A DNA stretch of 64,000 nucleotides, from the NCBI RefSeq assembly GCF_003611465.1, contig NZ_RAXV01000008.1, positions 34,918-98,917 of the forward strand. Direction: 5' to 3'. The notes under the pieces were generated by a model. It was not told the origin of the DNA. It made no database searches and worked only from the letters and a program-made list of their open reading frames with translations. Of this stretch, positions 26,883 to 36,473 are shown piece after piece. Position 1 is the stretch's first letter. Every line of letters begins with the position of its first letter. The translations under genes and the position numbers were made by a program. The DNA comes from Acinetobacter tianfuensis. GTDB taxonomy: Bacteria; Pseudomonadota; Gammaproteobacteria; Pseudomonadales; Moraxellaceae.

Positions 26883-27799
26883 TGCAGCCATCTAAAGCGA
26901 ATCTCTCTGCAACTTATGGGCTTTTAGTTCTCATTTGGGCATCCACACCTCTGGCAATTGTCTGGAGTGTGCAAGATATTAATTTGTATTGGGCGCTGGC
27001 TTTGCGGTTTTTTATCGCATTGCCGCTGGCTGCTGTTATTTTATATTTAAGCCGTATCCCATTTCCGTTTAATGGACACGCACTGCACAGTTATTTGGCT
27101 GGCGCATGCAGCTTTATCGGTTCGCAGATTTTCACCTATATGGCGACCAGTTATTTAAGTTCAGGCATCATTGCATTGATGTTTGGCCTAGCGCCGATTA
27201 TGACAGGGCTGATTGGGCATTTTGTATTTCGAGTTCATTTGCGCCGTTTGCAATGGCTGGGCATGATGATCGCGGTGTGCGGACTCGGCATTATTTGTTT
27301 AGGCGGCAGCGGGCAGCACGTGCATCCCATCGGCATTATGCTGATGCTGCTGAGTGTACTGATTTATTGTGTCTCTATTTTTTGGATTAAGAAGGTGAAT
27401 GCGCCTGTAGAACCAATGGCGCAAGCTTTAGGGTCAATTGGTATTTCGGTAATATTTTCATTGTGTATGCTGCCGTTTATTTGGTCTGAAGCGCCTGCAC
27501 AGCTGCCTGCGGCCAAATCGCTTTTCAGTCTGCTGTACGCCTCTGTCATGGCATCTCTGATTGCAATGTTTTGTTATTTTAAATTGGTTAGAAATATTCA
27601 AGCATCAACTTTATCTTTAACTACAGTCATGACGCCTATTTTAGCCATTTTGATTGGAGCACTGCTGAATAATGAAAAATTGACCATGATGGTGCTTTTC
27701 GGTGCAGCAGTTTTACTTTCAGGGTTACTTATATATTTTTATCAAGATTTTAGGGCGAACCGAAAATTCGCCCATAAACTGAATAAGCCCAGCAGCTAA
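26882..27799 (+). CDS. EamA/DMT family transporter
   Basis: A 305-residue inner-membrane protein with about ten helices and the duplicated EamA layout. The first repeat has LLVLIWASTPLAIVWSV and a characteristic LMFGLAPIMTGLIGH; the second has LTTVMTPILAILIGALLNNEKL. These proteins usually export amino acids or other metabolites. It is translationally coupled to the yaiI-type gene by a TGATG overlap. Substrate unknown. Confidence 0.88.
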   Translation: MQPSKANLSATYGLLVLIWASTPLAIVWSVQDINLYWALALRFFIALPLAAVILYLSRIPFPFNGHALHSYLAGACSFIGSQIFTYMATSYLSSGIIALMFGLAPIMTGLIGHFVFRVHLRRLQWLGMMIAVCGLGIICLGGSGQHVHPIGIMLMLLSVLIYCVSIFWIKKVNAPVEPMAQALGSIGISVIFSLCMLPFIWSEAPAQLPAAKSLFSLLYASVMASLIAMFCYFKLVRNIQASTLSLTTVMTPILAILIGALLNNEKLTMMVLFGAAVLLSGLLIYFYQDFRANRKFAHKLNKPSS

Positions 27800-28369
27800 T
27801 CAGGGCTTATTTTGAGTTAATTCTACGCATTCTGCAATTTTAACGCGGTCTTGCGGGTGAAGAGTCAGAAAGTACGCGCCGATACGGTATTTTCCATTTT
27901 CCTCCTGACGGCTATAAACGACATGCGCCGTTGTTGCAATATGGAAATAGTTTTCCGGATGGCTGAGCGTCATGTGCAAGTATGAGCCTTCAGTGATTGG
28001 ATTGTCGCTGAAAAAGCTTAAACCGGTTTCAGAAAAATTGACGTGCTGGGGCACAGGTAACATGCTTTGTACAATAGCATCGTATAAAGTGCCTGTAATC
28101 AGGTTTAATTTTTGGTTGAATAAGGATAAGATTCGTGAAATTTGTTGATCTTTTTCAGCTAATTGTTCTAATTCGTAGTTCAGCGCATGATCAAATTGAT
28201 CTAATTCTGCAAGTAGTAGAAAATAGCGCGGTAAGATAAAATTAGGATCGTAAGGATCATTCAGCGCAACCTCATCAGAAATCATCTGATAGTTGATTCG
28301 CAAGGCAGCATCGATACGAGACATTACACGGCGTTCTGTTGAAGCGCTTTGATGCTGTAAATTTTCCAT
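27800..28369 (-). CDS. PilZ domain protein with a split domain
   Basis: A 189-residue cytoplasmic protein with both c-di-GMP motifs of PilZ domains: RxxxR at residues 14-18 (RVMSR) and NxSxxG at 111-116 (NFSETG). They are normally about 25-35 residues apart; here about 90 residues, predicted mostly helical (ILPRYFLLLAELDQFDHALN...), lie between them. The C-terminal strands (YLHMTLSHPE, HVVYSRQEENGKYRIGAYF) complete the barrel. It is divergent from the lol genes. Probably a c-di-GMP receptor of unknown output. Confidence 0.8.
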   Translation of the reverse strand: MENLQHQSASTERRVMSRIDAALRINYQMISDEVALNDPYDPNFILPRYFLLLAELDQFDHALNYELEQLAEKDQQISRILSLFNQKLNLITGTLYDAIVQSMLPVPQHVNFSETGLSFFSDNPITEGSYLHMTLSHPENYFHIATTAHVVYSRQEENGKYRIGAYFLTLHPQDRVKIAECVELTQNKP

Positions 28370-28396
28370 AATTATATTACCTCGGACTAGATGGTT

Positions 28397-29632
28397 ATGT
28401 TTAAACCGATCTCGCTATATATAGGGTTGAGATACACTCGCGCACGGCGCAGTAACCACTTCATTTCTTTTATTGCTTTGGTTTCCATGATCGGCCTCAC
28501 CTTAGGTGTGGCTGTACTTATTACAGTCCTTTCCGTAATGAATGGTTTTGATCGTGAACTAAAAAACCGTGTTTTGGGAATGATACCTCAAGCCACTGTT
28601 TCATCAACACAAATTTTAACAAATTGGCCAGATCTTGCAAAACAAATTGAAGATCATCCGCATGTTCAGGGCGTTGCGCCTTTTACGCAGCTGCAGGGAA
28701 TGCTGACTGCGCAAGGCCAAGTTGCCGGTATTATGGTCACGGGTATTGAACCAAAATATGAAAAAAAGGTTTCAATTATTCAAAACCACATGGTGGAAGG
28801 CAGTATTGATAGCCTGAAAAAAGGCGAATTCGGTATTGTGCTGGGCAAGCAAATGACGGATGCCTTGGGTTTGGGGCTAAATGACAGCATTACCTTGGTG
28901 CTGCCTGAAGCAACACCTTCACCCGCGGGAGTCGTGCCGCGCTTTAAACGTTTTAAAGTGGTCGGCATTTTCAGCATCGGCGCAGAAGTTGATTCGATGA
29001 TGGGCTATATTGCGCTGAATGATGCTTCGACTTTGCTTCGTTTGCCGGATGGCGCGCAGGGTGTGCGTATGAAGCTGGATGATATTTTTGCTGCGCCTAC
29101 AGTGTCGCAGGAAATTGTCAGCAAACTGCCTGCGAACTTCTATGCTTCAGACTGGACATATACGCACGGCAACCTGTTCAGCGCGATACAAATGGAAAAG
29201 GCCATGGTGAGCTTGCTGCTGTTTTTAATTGTACTGGTCGCGGCATTTAATATTGTGTCTTCGCTGGTCATGGTGGTGACAGATAAAAAATCTGATATTG
29301 CGATTTTGCGTACATTAGGCGCTTCACCTAGTACGATTACCCGTATTTTTATGGTGCAGGGCACGGTTATTGGTGTAATTGGCACGGTATCAGGCGCAAT
29401 CTTGGGCATTATTGCCGCTTCCGGTATCAGCGGTTTTGTCGGCTGGTTAAATAACGCACTGGGTTTAAATATGTTTGATGCATATTTCATTAACTATTTA
29501 CCGTCTTATTTAAGATGGCAAGATGTTTTGCTGATTGTAGTTTTATCTTTACTGCTGAGCTTCTTAGCAACGATTTATCCTGCGCTGCGCGCTGCGAAAA
29601 TTCAGCCTGCGGAGGCACTGCGCTATGAGTAA
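28397..29632 (+). CDS. Lipoprotein-releasing ABC transporter permease (LolC/LolF type)
   Basis: A protein of about 411 residues that extracts lipoproteins from the inner membrane and hands them to LolA. It has an N-terminal helix, a periplasmic domain of about 220 residues and three C-terminal helices. LSVMNGFDRELKNRVLGMIPQA and the C-terminal YPALRAAKIQPAEALRYE are LolC/E signatures; a LolC-type Hook segment (SPAGVVPRFKRF) is present. Only one permease gene accompanies lolD, which fits the LolDF arrangement where a single LolF replaces LolC and LolE. An in-frame ATG at 28391 is an alternative start. Its end overlaps lolD. Confidence 0.92.
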   Translation: MFKPISLYIGLRYTRARRSNHFISFIALVSMIGLTLGVAVLITVLSVMNGFDRELKNRVLGMIPQATVSSTQILTNWPDLAKQIEDHPHVQGVAPFTQLQGMLTAQGQVAGIMVTGIEPKYEKKVSIIQNHMVEGSIDSLKKGEFGIVLGKQMTDALGLGLNDSITLVLPEATPSPAGVVPRFKRFKVVGIFSIGAEVDSMMGYIALNDASTLLRLPDGAQGVRMKLDDIFAAPTVSQEIVSKLPANFYASDWTYTHGNLFSAIQMEKAMVSLLLFLIVLVAAFNIVSSLVMVVTDKKSDIAILRTLGASPSTITRIFMVQGTVIGVIGTVSGAILGIIAASGISGFVGWLNNALGLNMFDAYFINYLPSYLRWQDVLLIVVLSLLLSFLATIYPALRAAKIQPAEALRYE

Positions 29633-30308
29633 GATTGTTTTAGATGCACAAAATATCAGCAAGTCATTTACCGATGGCAAAACCTCAGTTGACGTCATCC
29701 GAAACCTGTCCTTGCAAGTCAAAGAAGGCGAGTTTATTTCGATTGTCGGCTCCAGCGGTTCAGGCAAAAGTACATTGCTGCATGTTTTGGGCGGTTTGGA
29801 CCGTCCTACCTCTGGGCAGGTGTTTCTAAATGGAACACGTTTTGACAGCTTGAATGAAGCAGAGCGCGGTTATATCCGTAACGAGCATTTGGGCTTTGTG
29901 TATCAGTTTCATCATTTATTGCCAGAGTTTTCTGCGCTGGAAAATGTAGCAATGCCTTTAATGCTCCGTAAGGGCGCGGATTTTAAAAAAGTGCGCAGCG
30001 AAGCAGAATATTTGTTAGAGCGTGTTGGTTTATCACACCGCTTAACACATAAGCCAGGGGAGCTTTCTGGCGGTGAGCGCCAGCGTGTCGCTATGGCGCG
30101 GGCCTTGGTTGCTCAACCAAAATTGATGATGGCAGATGAACCGACGGGCAACTTAGACCGTAAAACGGCATTGAAAATTTTTGAACTGCTGACTGAGCTG
30201 CGTCAAGAATTCAATATGGCCATGCTGATTGTGACGCATGATGAGTTTCTCGCTCAATCGGCCGATGCGGTGCTGCACATGCAGGATGGTGTCTGGGTTG
30301 ATCAATAA
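29625..30308 (+). CDS. lolD: Lipoprotein-releasing system ATPase LolD
   Basis: A 227-residue ABC ATPase powering lipoprotein release. Walker A is GSSGSGKST (residues 42-50), the signature is LSGGERQRVAMARAL, Walker B is MMADEPTGNLD and the switch histidine is in IVTHDEF. Its ATG lies inside the end of the permease gene (8-base overlap), so the two are coupled. A strong terminator follows 45 bp later. Confidence 0.96.
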   Translation: MSKIVLDAQNISKSFTDGKTSVDVIRNLSLQVKEGEFISIVGSSGSGKSTLLHVLGGLDRPTSGQVFLNGTRFDSLNEAERGYIRNEHLGFVYQFHHLLPEFSALENVAMPLMLRKGADFKKVRSEAEYLLERVGLSHRLTHKPGELSGGERQRVAMARALVAQPKLMMADEPTGNLDRKTALKIFELLTELRQEFNMAMLIVTHDEFLAQSADAVLHMQDGVWVDQ

Positions 30309-30353
30309 GCGGTAATGCTTGATTAATTTAATGGATTAATCCTGTATGAATTG

Positions 30354-30375
30354 AAGCCCGCCTCGGCGGGCTTTA
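30354..30375 (+). terminator. Terminator after lolD
   Basis: AAGCCCGCC / GGCGGGCTT, nine G-C rich pairs with a two-base loop, followed by a short T tract. Confidence 0.8.
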
Positions 30376-30411
30376 TGATGCCTGCAATAAAAATACATAA
30401 GAATAATCATT

Positions 30412-32832
30412 ATGTGGCTTTGGTTTGGCCTTGGCTGGATATTCGGCATTTCTAGAATGGGACGTGCAGACCCAGATCTTCATATTTCGGCATTATTTAC
30501 GGTGATCTGTTGGCTTACTGTACTGGCAGTTTCTGCTTTACTGGTTAAGTTGCCATTTTTTCTAAAATTTTGGATAGGTATGGCGGGGCTTTGCCTTGGC
30601 GCCGTATTAGGGATGGCTTATGCCAATCAGCAGCTGGAACAGCGGCTAAAACATACGGTTTATGAAACAGGCTCTGCTGAACTGATTGTATATATTTCTA
30701 AAATGGGCCAGCTGAATGAAAATTCCATTCAGCAGCGCATGGATGTACTGAGTGCTGACCGCCAGCGGCGGCAATATTTGGCTTATTTGCCAGTAAAAGG
30801 CAAGCAGCGCTTTGAAGCGCTTGAACTTGGCAAGTATTACCGTATAGAGGGCAGTTACAGGCCAGCGCATAGTTATGCAGTGCAAGGTGCATTTGATCAG
30901 GAAAAGTGGCTGCTGCAGCAAAATATACAATCTGGCTTTAAAGTGAAAAATGCGGTCAGTTTAAGCGCTGAGCAGATTTATGCCATGGGCTACACAGATA
31001 TATTCAAGCGGCATGCCGCATTTGACCAGCAGTTTTTACTGTGGATTGAGCAGCAGAGGCTGAATTTCCGCGAGTTTATTTTACATCAGCCCCTGCGCCA
31101 TAAGGGGCTATTGCTGGCCTTGCTGACGGGAGATAAAAGTCTGTTGGATGATACGGTTACTGAGCAGTTTCAGCGCTATGGCATGAGTCATTTATTAGCG
31201 ATTTCTGGCCCGCATGTGGTGATATTTGCAGTCTTATTTTGTTTTAGTCTAAAAATGGCCGTAAATCGTTTTTGTCCTCGGCTGTACTTGCGTATTCCTC
31301 GTCATTATTTGCTGTTATTTCCTTTCCTTGGGTGTGTTTTTTTATATTGCGCCTTTGTTGGATTTGAAATTCCTGCAATGCGTACGCTGCTGATGTGTGT
31401 CATTGCAAGCTTAATGATACTGCTGCGCTTAAAGCTGCAAGTATTTAAACTGCTGCTTATCAGTGCTTCTTTACTTTTACTGATCGATCCTTTCAGTATT
31501 TTATCTGCAGCATTTTGGCTGTCTTATGGCGCATGTTTTATTTTGCTGCGAATTTATCAAACCATGGCTGAACATCAGCAGCGAATGAATGCTGAAGCAG
31601 AAGCGTTGACACGTTTTAAATTGACTGTACGGATATTGATAGAGTCACAATGGAAAATATTCATTGCCCTAATCCCTTTAACGCTGCTGTTTTTTCAGCA
31701 GTTTGCATGGATTGCGCCTTTTAGCAATATTTTGGCTATACCTTGGCTGGGACTGGTCATTGTGCCTTTAGATGTCGTGGCCGCACTCAGCTATTATCTG
31801 TCTGCTGATTTATCATCGATGCTCTTTTTGCTGAATGACTGGTGTCTGGCTGTTATGTTAGGCCTGATGAATCTCTGTGATCAGCTTCTAAACCCTCAGC
31901 TGCAGCCGCTGGCTTTAAACGGCTGGATGATTTTCTTAATTGGATTCTGTTTAGCTATTTTATTTTTACCAAATGGACTTTTGCCTAAATCGTTAGCAGG
32001 TCTGGGATTTATAGTGCTGCTGGTCAAATCTTGGCTGCCGTATCCATTTGAACTGCAAATCTTGGATGTTGGACAAGGGCAGGCGGTATTTATTCGTGAT
32101 GGAACGAAGACCATGATGGTGGATATGGGCGGTAATTATGATGAGCAGAAATTCAGTGTAGGCAAACAGATCGTATTGCCTTTTTTGCATTCAAATGCTG
32201 TATCCCAATTAGACCGTCTGGTGCTGACGCATTTAGATCAAGACCATAGCGGCGGTTATTTTTCTATACAGCAGCAGCTGCCAGTCAAAATATTAAATGC
32301 AAGTGAGTCTGTACAGCCGCCGATACCTGCTCAGTTTGAGTATTGCCTGCAAGGGCAGCGCTGGCAATTGGGGCAAGCAAGTATTGACGTTTTATCGCCT
32401 AAAAATGTTCAGGCAGTCAGAGCGGGTGCAAACCGTAATGAAAACTCATGTGTTCTCTACGTGACATTGGCCAAGGCTGCGCCGTATCAGAGTTTTTTGC
32501 TAATGGGGGATGCGGGCTGGAAGACGGAATATCAGCTGCTTCAAGATTATCCAGATTTACATGCTGATGTGCTGGTACTGGGACATCATGGCAGCCGTCA
32601 TAGTTCATCTTATGAATTTTTGCAGGCTATACAGCCAAAATTGGCCATAGCGTCTGCTGGGAAATTCAACAGATATGGGCATCCCAGTCTTTTGACAAAG
32701 ACTCGCCTTAAAGCATTGCAAATACCCATGCTGAATACTGCAGAACAAGGCAGTATTCGATTTTTGATGCAGCAAGGCCATGTTGAAATAAAAAATTATC
32801 GGACGCAGCGCCGCTGGCTGCAGCGGCAATGA
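30412..32832 (+). CDS. comEC: ComEC/Rec2 family DNA uptake channel
   Basis: An 806-residue inner-membrane protein that carries transforming single-stranded DNA into the cytoplasm. Order: N-terminal helices and an OB-like domain (about 60-190), the Competence membrane domain with the landmark GMSHLLAISGPHVVIF, then a C-terminal metallo-beta-lactamase-like domain with LDVGQGQAVFI, LTHLDQDHSGGY and LGHHGSRHSSS. All metal-ligand motifs appear intact. It supports natural competence, a known trait of Acinetobacter. Confidence 0.93.
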   Translation: MWLWFGLGWIFGISRMGRADPDLHISALFTVICWLTVLAVSALLVKLPFFLKFWIGMAGLCLGAVLGMAYANQQLEQRLKHTVYETGSAELIVYISKMGQLNENSIQQRMDVLSADRQRRQYLAYLPVKGKQRFEALELGKYYRIEGSYRPAHSYAVQGAFDQEKWLLQQNIQSGFKVKNAVSLSAEQIYAMGYTDIFKRHAAFDQQFLLWIEQQRLNFREFILHQPLRHKGLLLALLTGDKSLLDDTVTEQFQRYGMSHLLAISGPHVVIFAVLFCFSLKMAVNRFCPRLYLRIPRHYLLLFPFLGCVFLYCAFVGFEIPAMRTLLMCVIASLMILLRLKLQVFKLLLISASLLLLIDPFSILSAAFWLSYGACFILLRIYQTMAEHQQRMNAEAEALTRFKLTVRILIESQWKIFIALIPLTLLFFQQFAWIAPFSNILAIPWLGLVIVPLDVVAALSYYLSADLSSMLFLLNDWCLAVMLGLMNLCDQLLNPQLQPLALNGWMIFLIGFCLAILFLPNGLLPKSLAGLGFIVLLVKSWLPYPFELQILDVGQGQAVFIRDGTKTMMVDMGGNYDEQKFSVGKQIVLPFLHSNAVSQLDRLVLTHLDQDHSGGYFSIQQQLPVKILNASESVQPPIPAQFEYCLQGQRWQLGQASIDVLSPKNVQAVRAGANRNENSCVLYVTLAKAAPYQSFLLMGDAGWKTEYQLLQDYPDLHADVLVLGHHGSRHSSSYEFLQAIQPKLAIASAGKFNRYGHPSLLTKTRLKALQIPMLNTAEQGSIRFLMQQGHVEIKNYRTQRRWLQRQ

Positions 32833-32859
32833 TGCTGAAATATAAAGTTGTTTTTGGCT

Positions 32860-33819
32860 TTATGTGGCTGATTCAGACTGTTGAGCTGTTTTGCGTACAG
32901 TTTGAATCATGTGTATGGCTTCATCCACAGGTCTGTTGTAGATATCCTCCAATGCAGGATTGGCTTTGAATCGTTTATAGCTCCAGTGATAATGTTCTGG
33001 ATATTTGTGGATTAGATCTTCTAGTTTTTCAAAAATAACTCTCGAGCCATCATTGGCTGTCCCTTCGTAAATACGCGCATTGACAGGTTCGATATACATA
33101 TCAAAGCCATTATTTTCATTACGCATGGCATAAACAAATAAGGCTGCAGATTTGGTTTTTTGAATTAATTTTGCACTCAGGTTGCTGGTTGCAAGCGGAA
33201 TACCAAAATATTCAATCATTTCGCCGCCAGTATTGGGGGTGTGATCTGGCAAAATAACAGTAGTACCGCCTTGCTTAAGCGCCTTAAAAATTTGACGTAC
33301 ACCAGATTCATCGGTAGGAACGAGATTCGCTTGTTCACGGCTGCGGGCTTGACGCACAAACTCATCAGCTGCGGGGTCTTTTACAGGCTTATACATAATG
33401 GTCATTTGCGTATATTTGGCAAACCAGCAATTCATGATTTCCCAAGTGCCGAAATGCGGCACAATCAGCACGAGACCTTTTTGAGCAGCCATAGCATCGT
33501 GAAAATATTGCTCGCCATATACCTGATGAATGCGGGATAAATTTTTCTCATTATTTGAACCCCAAATGCAGAAAAACTCAAAATAAGCCATCAGTTCATT
33601 GCGTACAGCTTGAGCCATAATGCGTTTACGTTCTTGATCGCTAAGCTCAGGCAAAGCAATTTGCATATTCAGACTGAAAGTGCTGGCAGTTTTAGAGATT
33701 TTAAATAAATTGACCAGAGCGGCTAGGCCGCGCGCAATAAAACGAGAGAGCTGAATCGGCTGACGGCTGATGAATTTCAATAAATTGGCTGCTGCATTCT
33801 GCTGGCTTTGTTGAGTCAT
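32860..33819 (-). CDS. LpxL/LpxM-type lysophospholipid/lipid A acyltransferase
   Basis: A 319-residue acyltransferase of the HtrB/MsbB family, which adds secondary acyl chains to lipid A or related lipids at the inner membrane. The catalytic H(X)4E motif is H122-E127 (PHFGTWE), followed by MYKPVKD, the VILPDHTPNTGGEMIEYFG segment and the C-terminal YPEHYHWSYKRFK. The N-terminal helix is only weakly hydrophobic. It could be LpxL, LpxM or a paralogue; sequence alone does not decide. Confidence 0.85.
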   Translation of the reverse strand: MTQQSQQNAAANLLKFISRQPIQLSRFIARGLAALVNLFKISKTASTFSLNMQIALPELSDQERKRIMAQAVRNELMAYFEFFCIWGSNNEKNLSRIHQVYGEQYFHDAMAAQKGLVLIVPHFGTWEIMNCWFAKYTQMTIMYKPVKDPAADEFVRQARSREQANLVPTDESGVRQIFKALKQGGTTVILPDHTPNTGGEMIEYFGIPLATSNLSAKLIQKTKSAALFVYAMRNENNGFDMYIEPVNARIYEGTANDGSRVIFEKLEDLIHKYPEHYHWSYKRFKANPALEDIYNRPVDEAIHMIQTVRKTAQQSESAT

Positions 33820-33946
33820 TGTTTTTGGTCAGTACAAAGTTGAAAAAAAAGATCAATTAATTATAGGTGAAAAAATGTCAATTAGACAGTTTCACCCTTT
33901 TACATGTATATAATGTACGACATTATAACTCTTTATTGGATTTTTT

Positions 33947-34981
33947 ATGTCCGATTGGCCGCCAAAACCTGAAAATGAAATTCAGAAATCATCATATACA
34001 AATAATACCCAGCAGCCGACAGGCAATGAGTGGAAAATTTTAGAAAAAGCAGTTTTAGCCTCTGTTGAAGAACAGCGCCGCGCACGCCGCTGGGGTATTT
34101 TCTTTAAATTTTTAACTTTTGCTTATGTGCTGTTTGTACTGGTTGCATTGGGAAAAAGCTGCAGTACTTCGACTTCGACTGCGGATGTTTCAGCATCGGG
34201 CAGTCATCTTGCGGTTGTTGATATTATCGGTACGATTGCAGCCGATAAACAGAGTGTAAACAGCAATGATACAATCCGTTCGCTGAAAAAAGCATATGAA
34301 AATAAGCAAAGCAAAGCAGTCGTGCTGAACATTAACTCGCCGGGCGGTTCACCTGTGCAGTCGGATGAGATTTGGCAAGAAATTCAGTATCTGAAACAGC
34401 AGCATAAAGATAAGAAGCTATATGCTGTGATTGGCGATACAGGTGCTTCAGGCGCATATTATATTGCTTCAGCAGCTGATGAAATTATTGTCAATCCATC
34501 AAGCTTAGTGGGTTCAATCGGTGTAATTATGCCGAACTATGGTGTAAATGGCTTGATGCAAAAATTGGGCGTTGAAGACCGCACGATGACTTCAGGTGAA
34601 AATAAGGCTTTGCTTTCAATGACACAGCCTGTTGATCCAGCGCAAAAAGCGCATGTGCAAGGTGTCTTGGATAATGTCCATGACCACTTCATTAATGCTG
34701 TAAAACAAGGCCGCGGTAAAAAACTGAAATCGAATGATCCAGCAATATTCTCAGGTTTGTTCTGGACAGGCGAGCAAGCGGTTAAATTAGGTATTGCTGA
34801 CCGTACAGGCAGTATTCAGAGTTTGAAACGTGAGCTTCAAACCGATAAAACTGTGAATTACACCATTGAATATAGCCCATTTGATTCGGTCTTAGGCCGT
34901 ATGGGAAGTTCAATTGGACAGGGTTTTGCCGCGGCATTCAGCCAGCAAGTTCAATCTGAACATCATGCTAAATTGCAATGA
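33947..34981 (+). CDS. S49 family signal peptide peptidase (SppA type)
   Basis: A 344-residue membrane-anchored serine protease that degrades signal peptides and other membrane-associated peptides. A cytoplasmic tail leads to one helix (about residues 51-69), then the S49 domain with NINSPGGSPVQSDEI, nucleophile S168 in DTGASGAYYIA and general-base K220 in TSGENKALL. It is the short, single-domain form. A TATAAT box lies at 33909-33914. The next gene starts inside its stop codon (ATGA). Confidence 0.92.
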   Translation: MSDWPPKPENEIQKSSYTNNTQQPTGNEWKILEKAVLASVEEQRRARRWGIFFKFLTFAYVLFVLVALGKSCSTSTSTADVSASGSHLAVVDIIGTIAADKQSVNSNDTIRSLKKAYENKQSKAVVLNINSPGGSPVQSDEIWQEIQYLKQQHKDKKLYAVIGDTGASGAYYIASAADEIIVNPSSLVGSIGVIMPNYGVNGLMQKLGVEDRTMTSGENKALLSMTQPVDPAQKAHVQGVLDNVHDHFINAVKQGRGKKLKSNDPAIFSGLFWTGEQAVKLGIADRTGSIQSLKRELQTDKTVNYTIEYSPFDSVLGRMGSSIGQGFAAAFSQQVQSEHHAKLQ

Positions 34982-35784
34982 AGCCGTTGATTCACTTTGC
35001 GCACGCCAATGGCGTGCCATCAAAAGTTTATTTGAAATTTTTTGAGGCATTAAAGGATGATTTTGACATCATTTATGTGCCTCTGCTTGGCTCAGACAGG
35101 CGTTATCCCATTGATAATCATTGGAACAGTTTAACTCAGCAGCTTATCGACAGTATTGTGCAGCAGGCGCAGGGGCGGCCAGTGATTGGCTTAGGGCATT
35201 CTTTAGGTGCATTGCTGACCTTTAAAGCTGCTCAACAGCGTCCTGAATTGTTTTCTCAAGTCATTATGATGGACCCGCCTTTTGTGACGGGAAATGCTTC
35301 TTTGATGCTGCATATTGTGAAAACGCTCAGGCTGAAAATGCTGGATAAGCTTTCACCTGCAGGTTTATCCAAGCACCGCCGTGATCATTGGGAGTCGCGG
35401 GAGCAAGCCGCGGCATCATTGAGATCAAAAAGCTTTTATAAAGATTTTGATCCAGAATGCTTTCAGCATTATATCGACTATGCGCTGACTGAAGACCCTG
35501 TCCGCGGCGGCGTAGAGCTGACCATTTCAAAGTATGATGAAGTTGCGCTGTTTAATACCAATCCGTCTTGGTATTGGCTGCCGCAGCCAAAAACTAAAGT
35601 GCCGGCGCTGCTGATCGTGCCGAAGGGCAGTCCATTTTTACAATACAAATTTCCGTAGCAAGTCGGCAAAAAATTTAATGTGCCTATGCATATGGCTGAA
35701 GGCGGGCATATGTTTCCATTGGAGCATCCGCTGGAAGTGGCTGCGCTCATTAAGCGGTTGGCGCTAAGCACCGCAGTTCAATAA
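34978..35784 (+). pseudogene. Alpha/beta hydrolase interrupted by an in-frame amber stop
   Basis: The reading frame starts at the ATG overlapping the S49 peptidase stop. It encodes a hydrolase with FAHANGVPSKVY, nucleophile S75 in GLGHSLGALL and MMDPPF. A TAG at 35656-35658 (codon 227) ends it, but the same frame continues without another stop to TAA at 35782-35784 and encodes the rest of the fold, with the expected catalytic histidine H244 in AEGGHMFPLEHP. The intact form would be 268 residues. The truncated protein lacks its base and is probably inactive unless the amber codon is read through. Confidence 0.85.
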
Positions 35785-35795
35785 AACAGACAAAT

Positions 35796-35824
35796 AAAAA
35801 ACGCAGCCTAGGCTGCGTTTTTTA
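35796..35824. terminator. Bidirectional terminator between hydrolase gene and purN
   Basis: A perfect palindrome ACGCAGCCTAGGCTGCGT flanked by A6 and T6 lies between two convergent genes. Confidence 0.9.
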
Positions 35825-35836
35825 TTTCAATAGGGT

Positions 35837-36466
35837 TCAGAACTTGCAGAACTGAATAGCTTCAAGCATAGGCTTGCCGCGGTACAGAACGCCACGCTGA
35901 GTATGCTGAATCGTGCCGTTACAGATCCATTCAGCAACCTGAGGATAAATGAGATGTTCTAATACATGCACACGGTTTGCTAAGCTGTCAGCTGTGTCGT
36001 GCAAATTCACTTTCAGAACGGCTTGTGCAAGCGCTTGACCTGCATCCAGTTCAGCAGTGACATAATGCACTGTACAGCCATGCATTACATCACCGGTATT
36101 TAATACGCGCTGATGAGTATGCATGCCTTTATAATTTGGCAGTAAAGAAGGGTGAATGTTAATCATTTTTCCCTCCCATGCCTGTACAAACTTAGCGCTT
36201 AAAATACGCATAAAGCCTGCAAGAATGACCAAATCAACACCCCAGTCCAGCAGCTGCTGATGCATGACATCATCAAAAGCTTCACGGTTTGGATATTGTT
36301 TGTGCTCAATCACTGCAGTGGCAATGCCCGATTTTTGAGCCCGTTCTAAAGCATAAGCTTCAGGCTTGTTCGAAATCACTCCAACAATAGCCCCTGATAG
36401 ATTGGCATCAATCAGGGCTTGAAGGTTGCTTCCGCTGCCTGAAACAAGAACAGCAATTTTGATCAT
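35837..36466 (-). CDS. purN: Phosphoribosylglycinamide formyltransferase PurN
   Basis: A 209-residue enzyme using 10-formyl-tetrahydrofolate to formylate GAR in purine synthesis. The N-terminal VLVSGSGSNLQALI phosphate loop, MINIHPSLLPNYKGMHTHQR and VHYVTAELDAG carry the conserved Asn, His and Asp of the active site. It lies seven bases after purM, the next-but-one pathway step, in one operon. Confidence 0.96.
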   Translation of the reverse strand: MIKIAVLVSGSGSNLQALIDANLSGAIVGVISNKPEAYALERAQKSGIATAVIEHKQYPNREAFDDVMHQQLLDWGVDLVILAGFMRILSAKFVQAWEGKMINIHPSLLPNYKGMHTHQRVLNTGDVMHGCTVHYVTAELDAGQALAQAVLKVNLHDTADSLANRVHVLEHLIYPQVAEWICNGTIQHTQRGVLYRGKPMLEAIQFCKF

Positions 36467-36473
36467 GAGCAGC

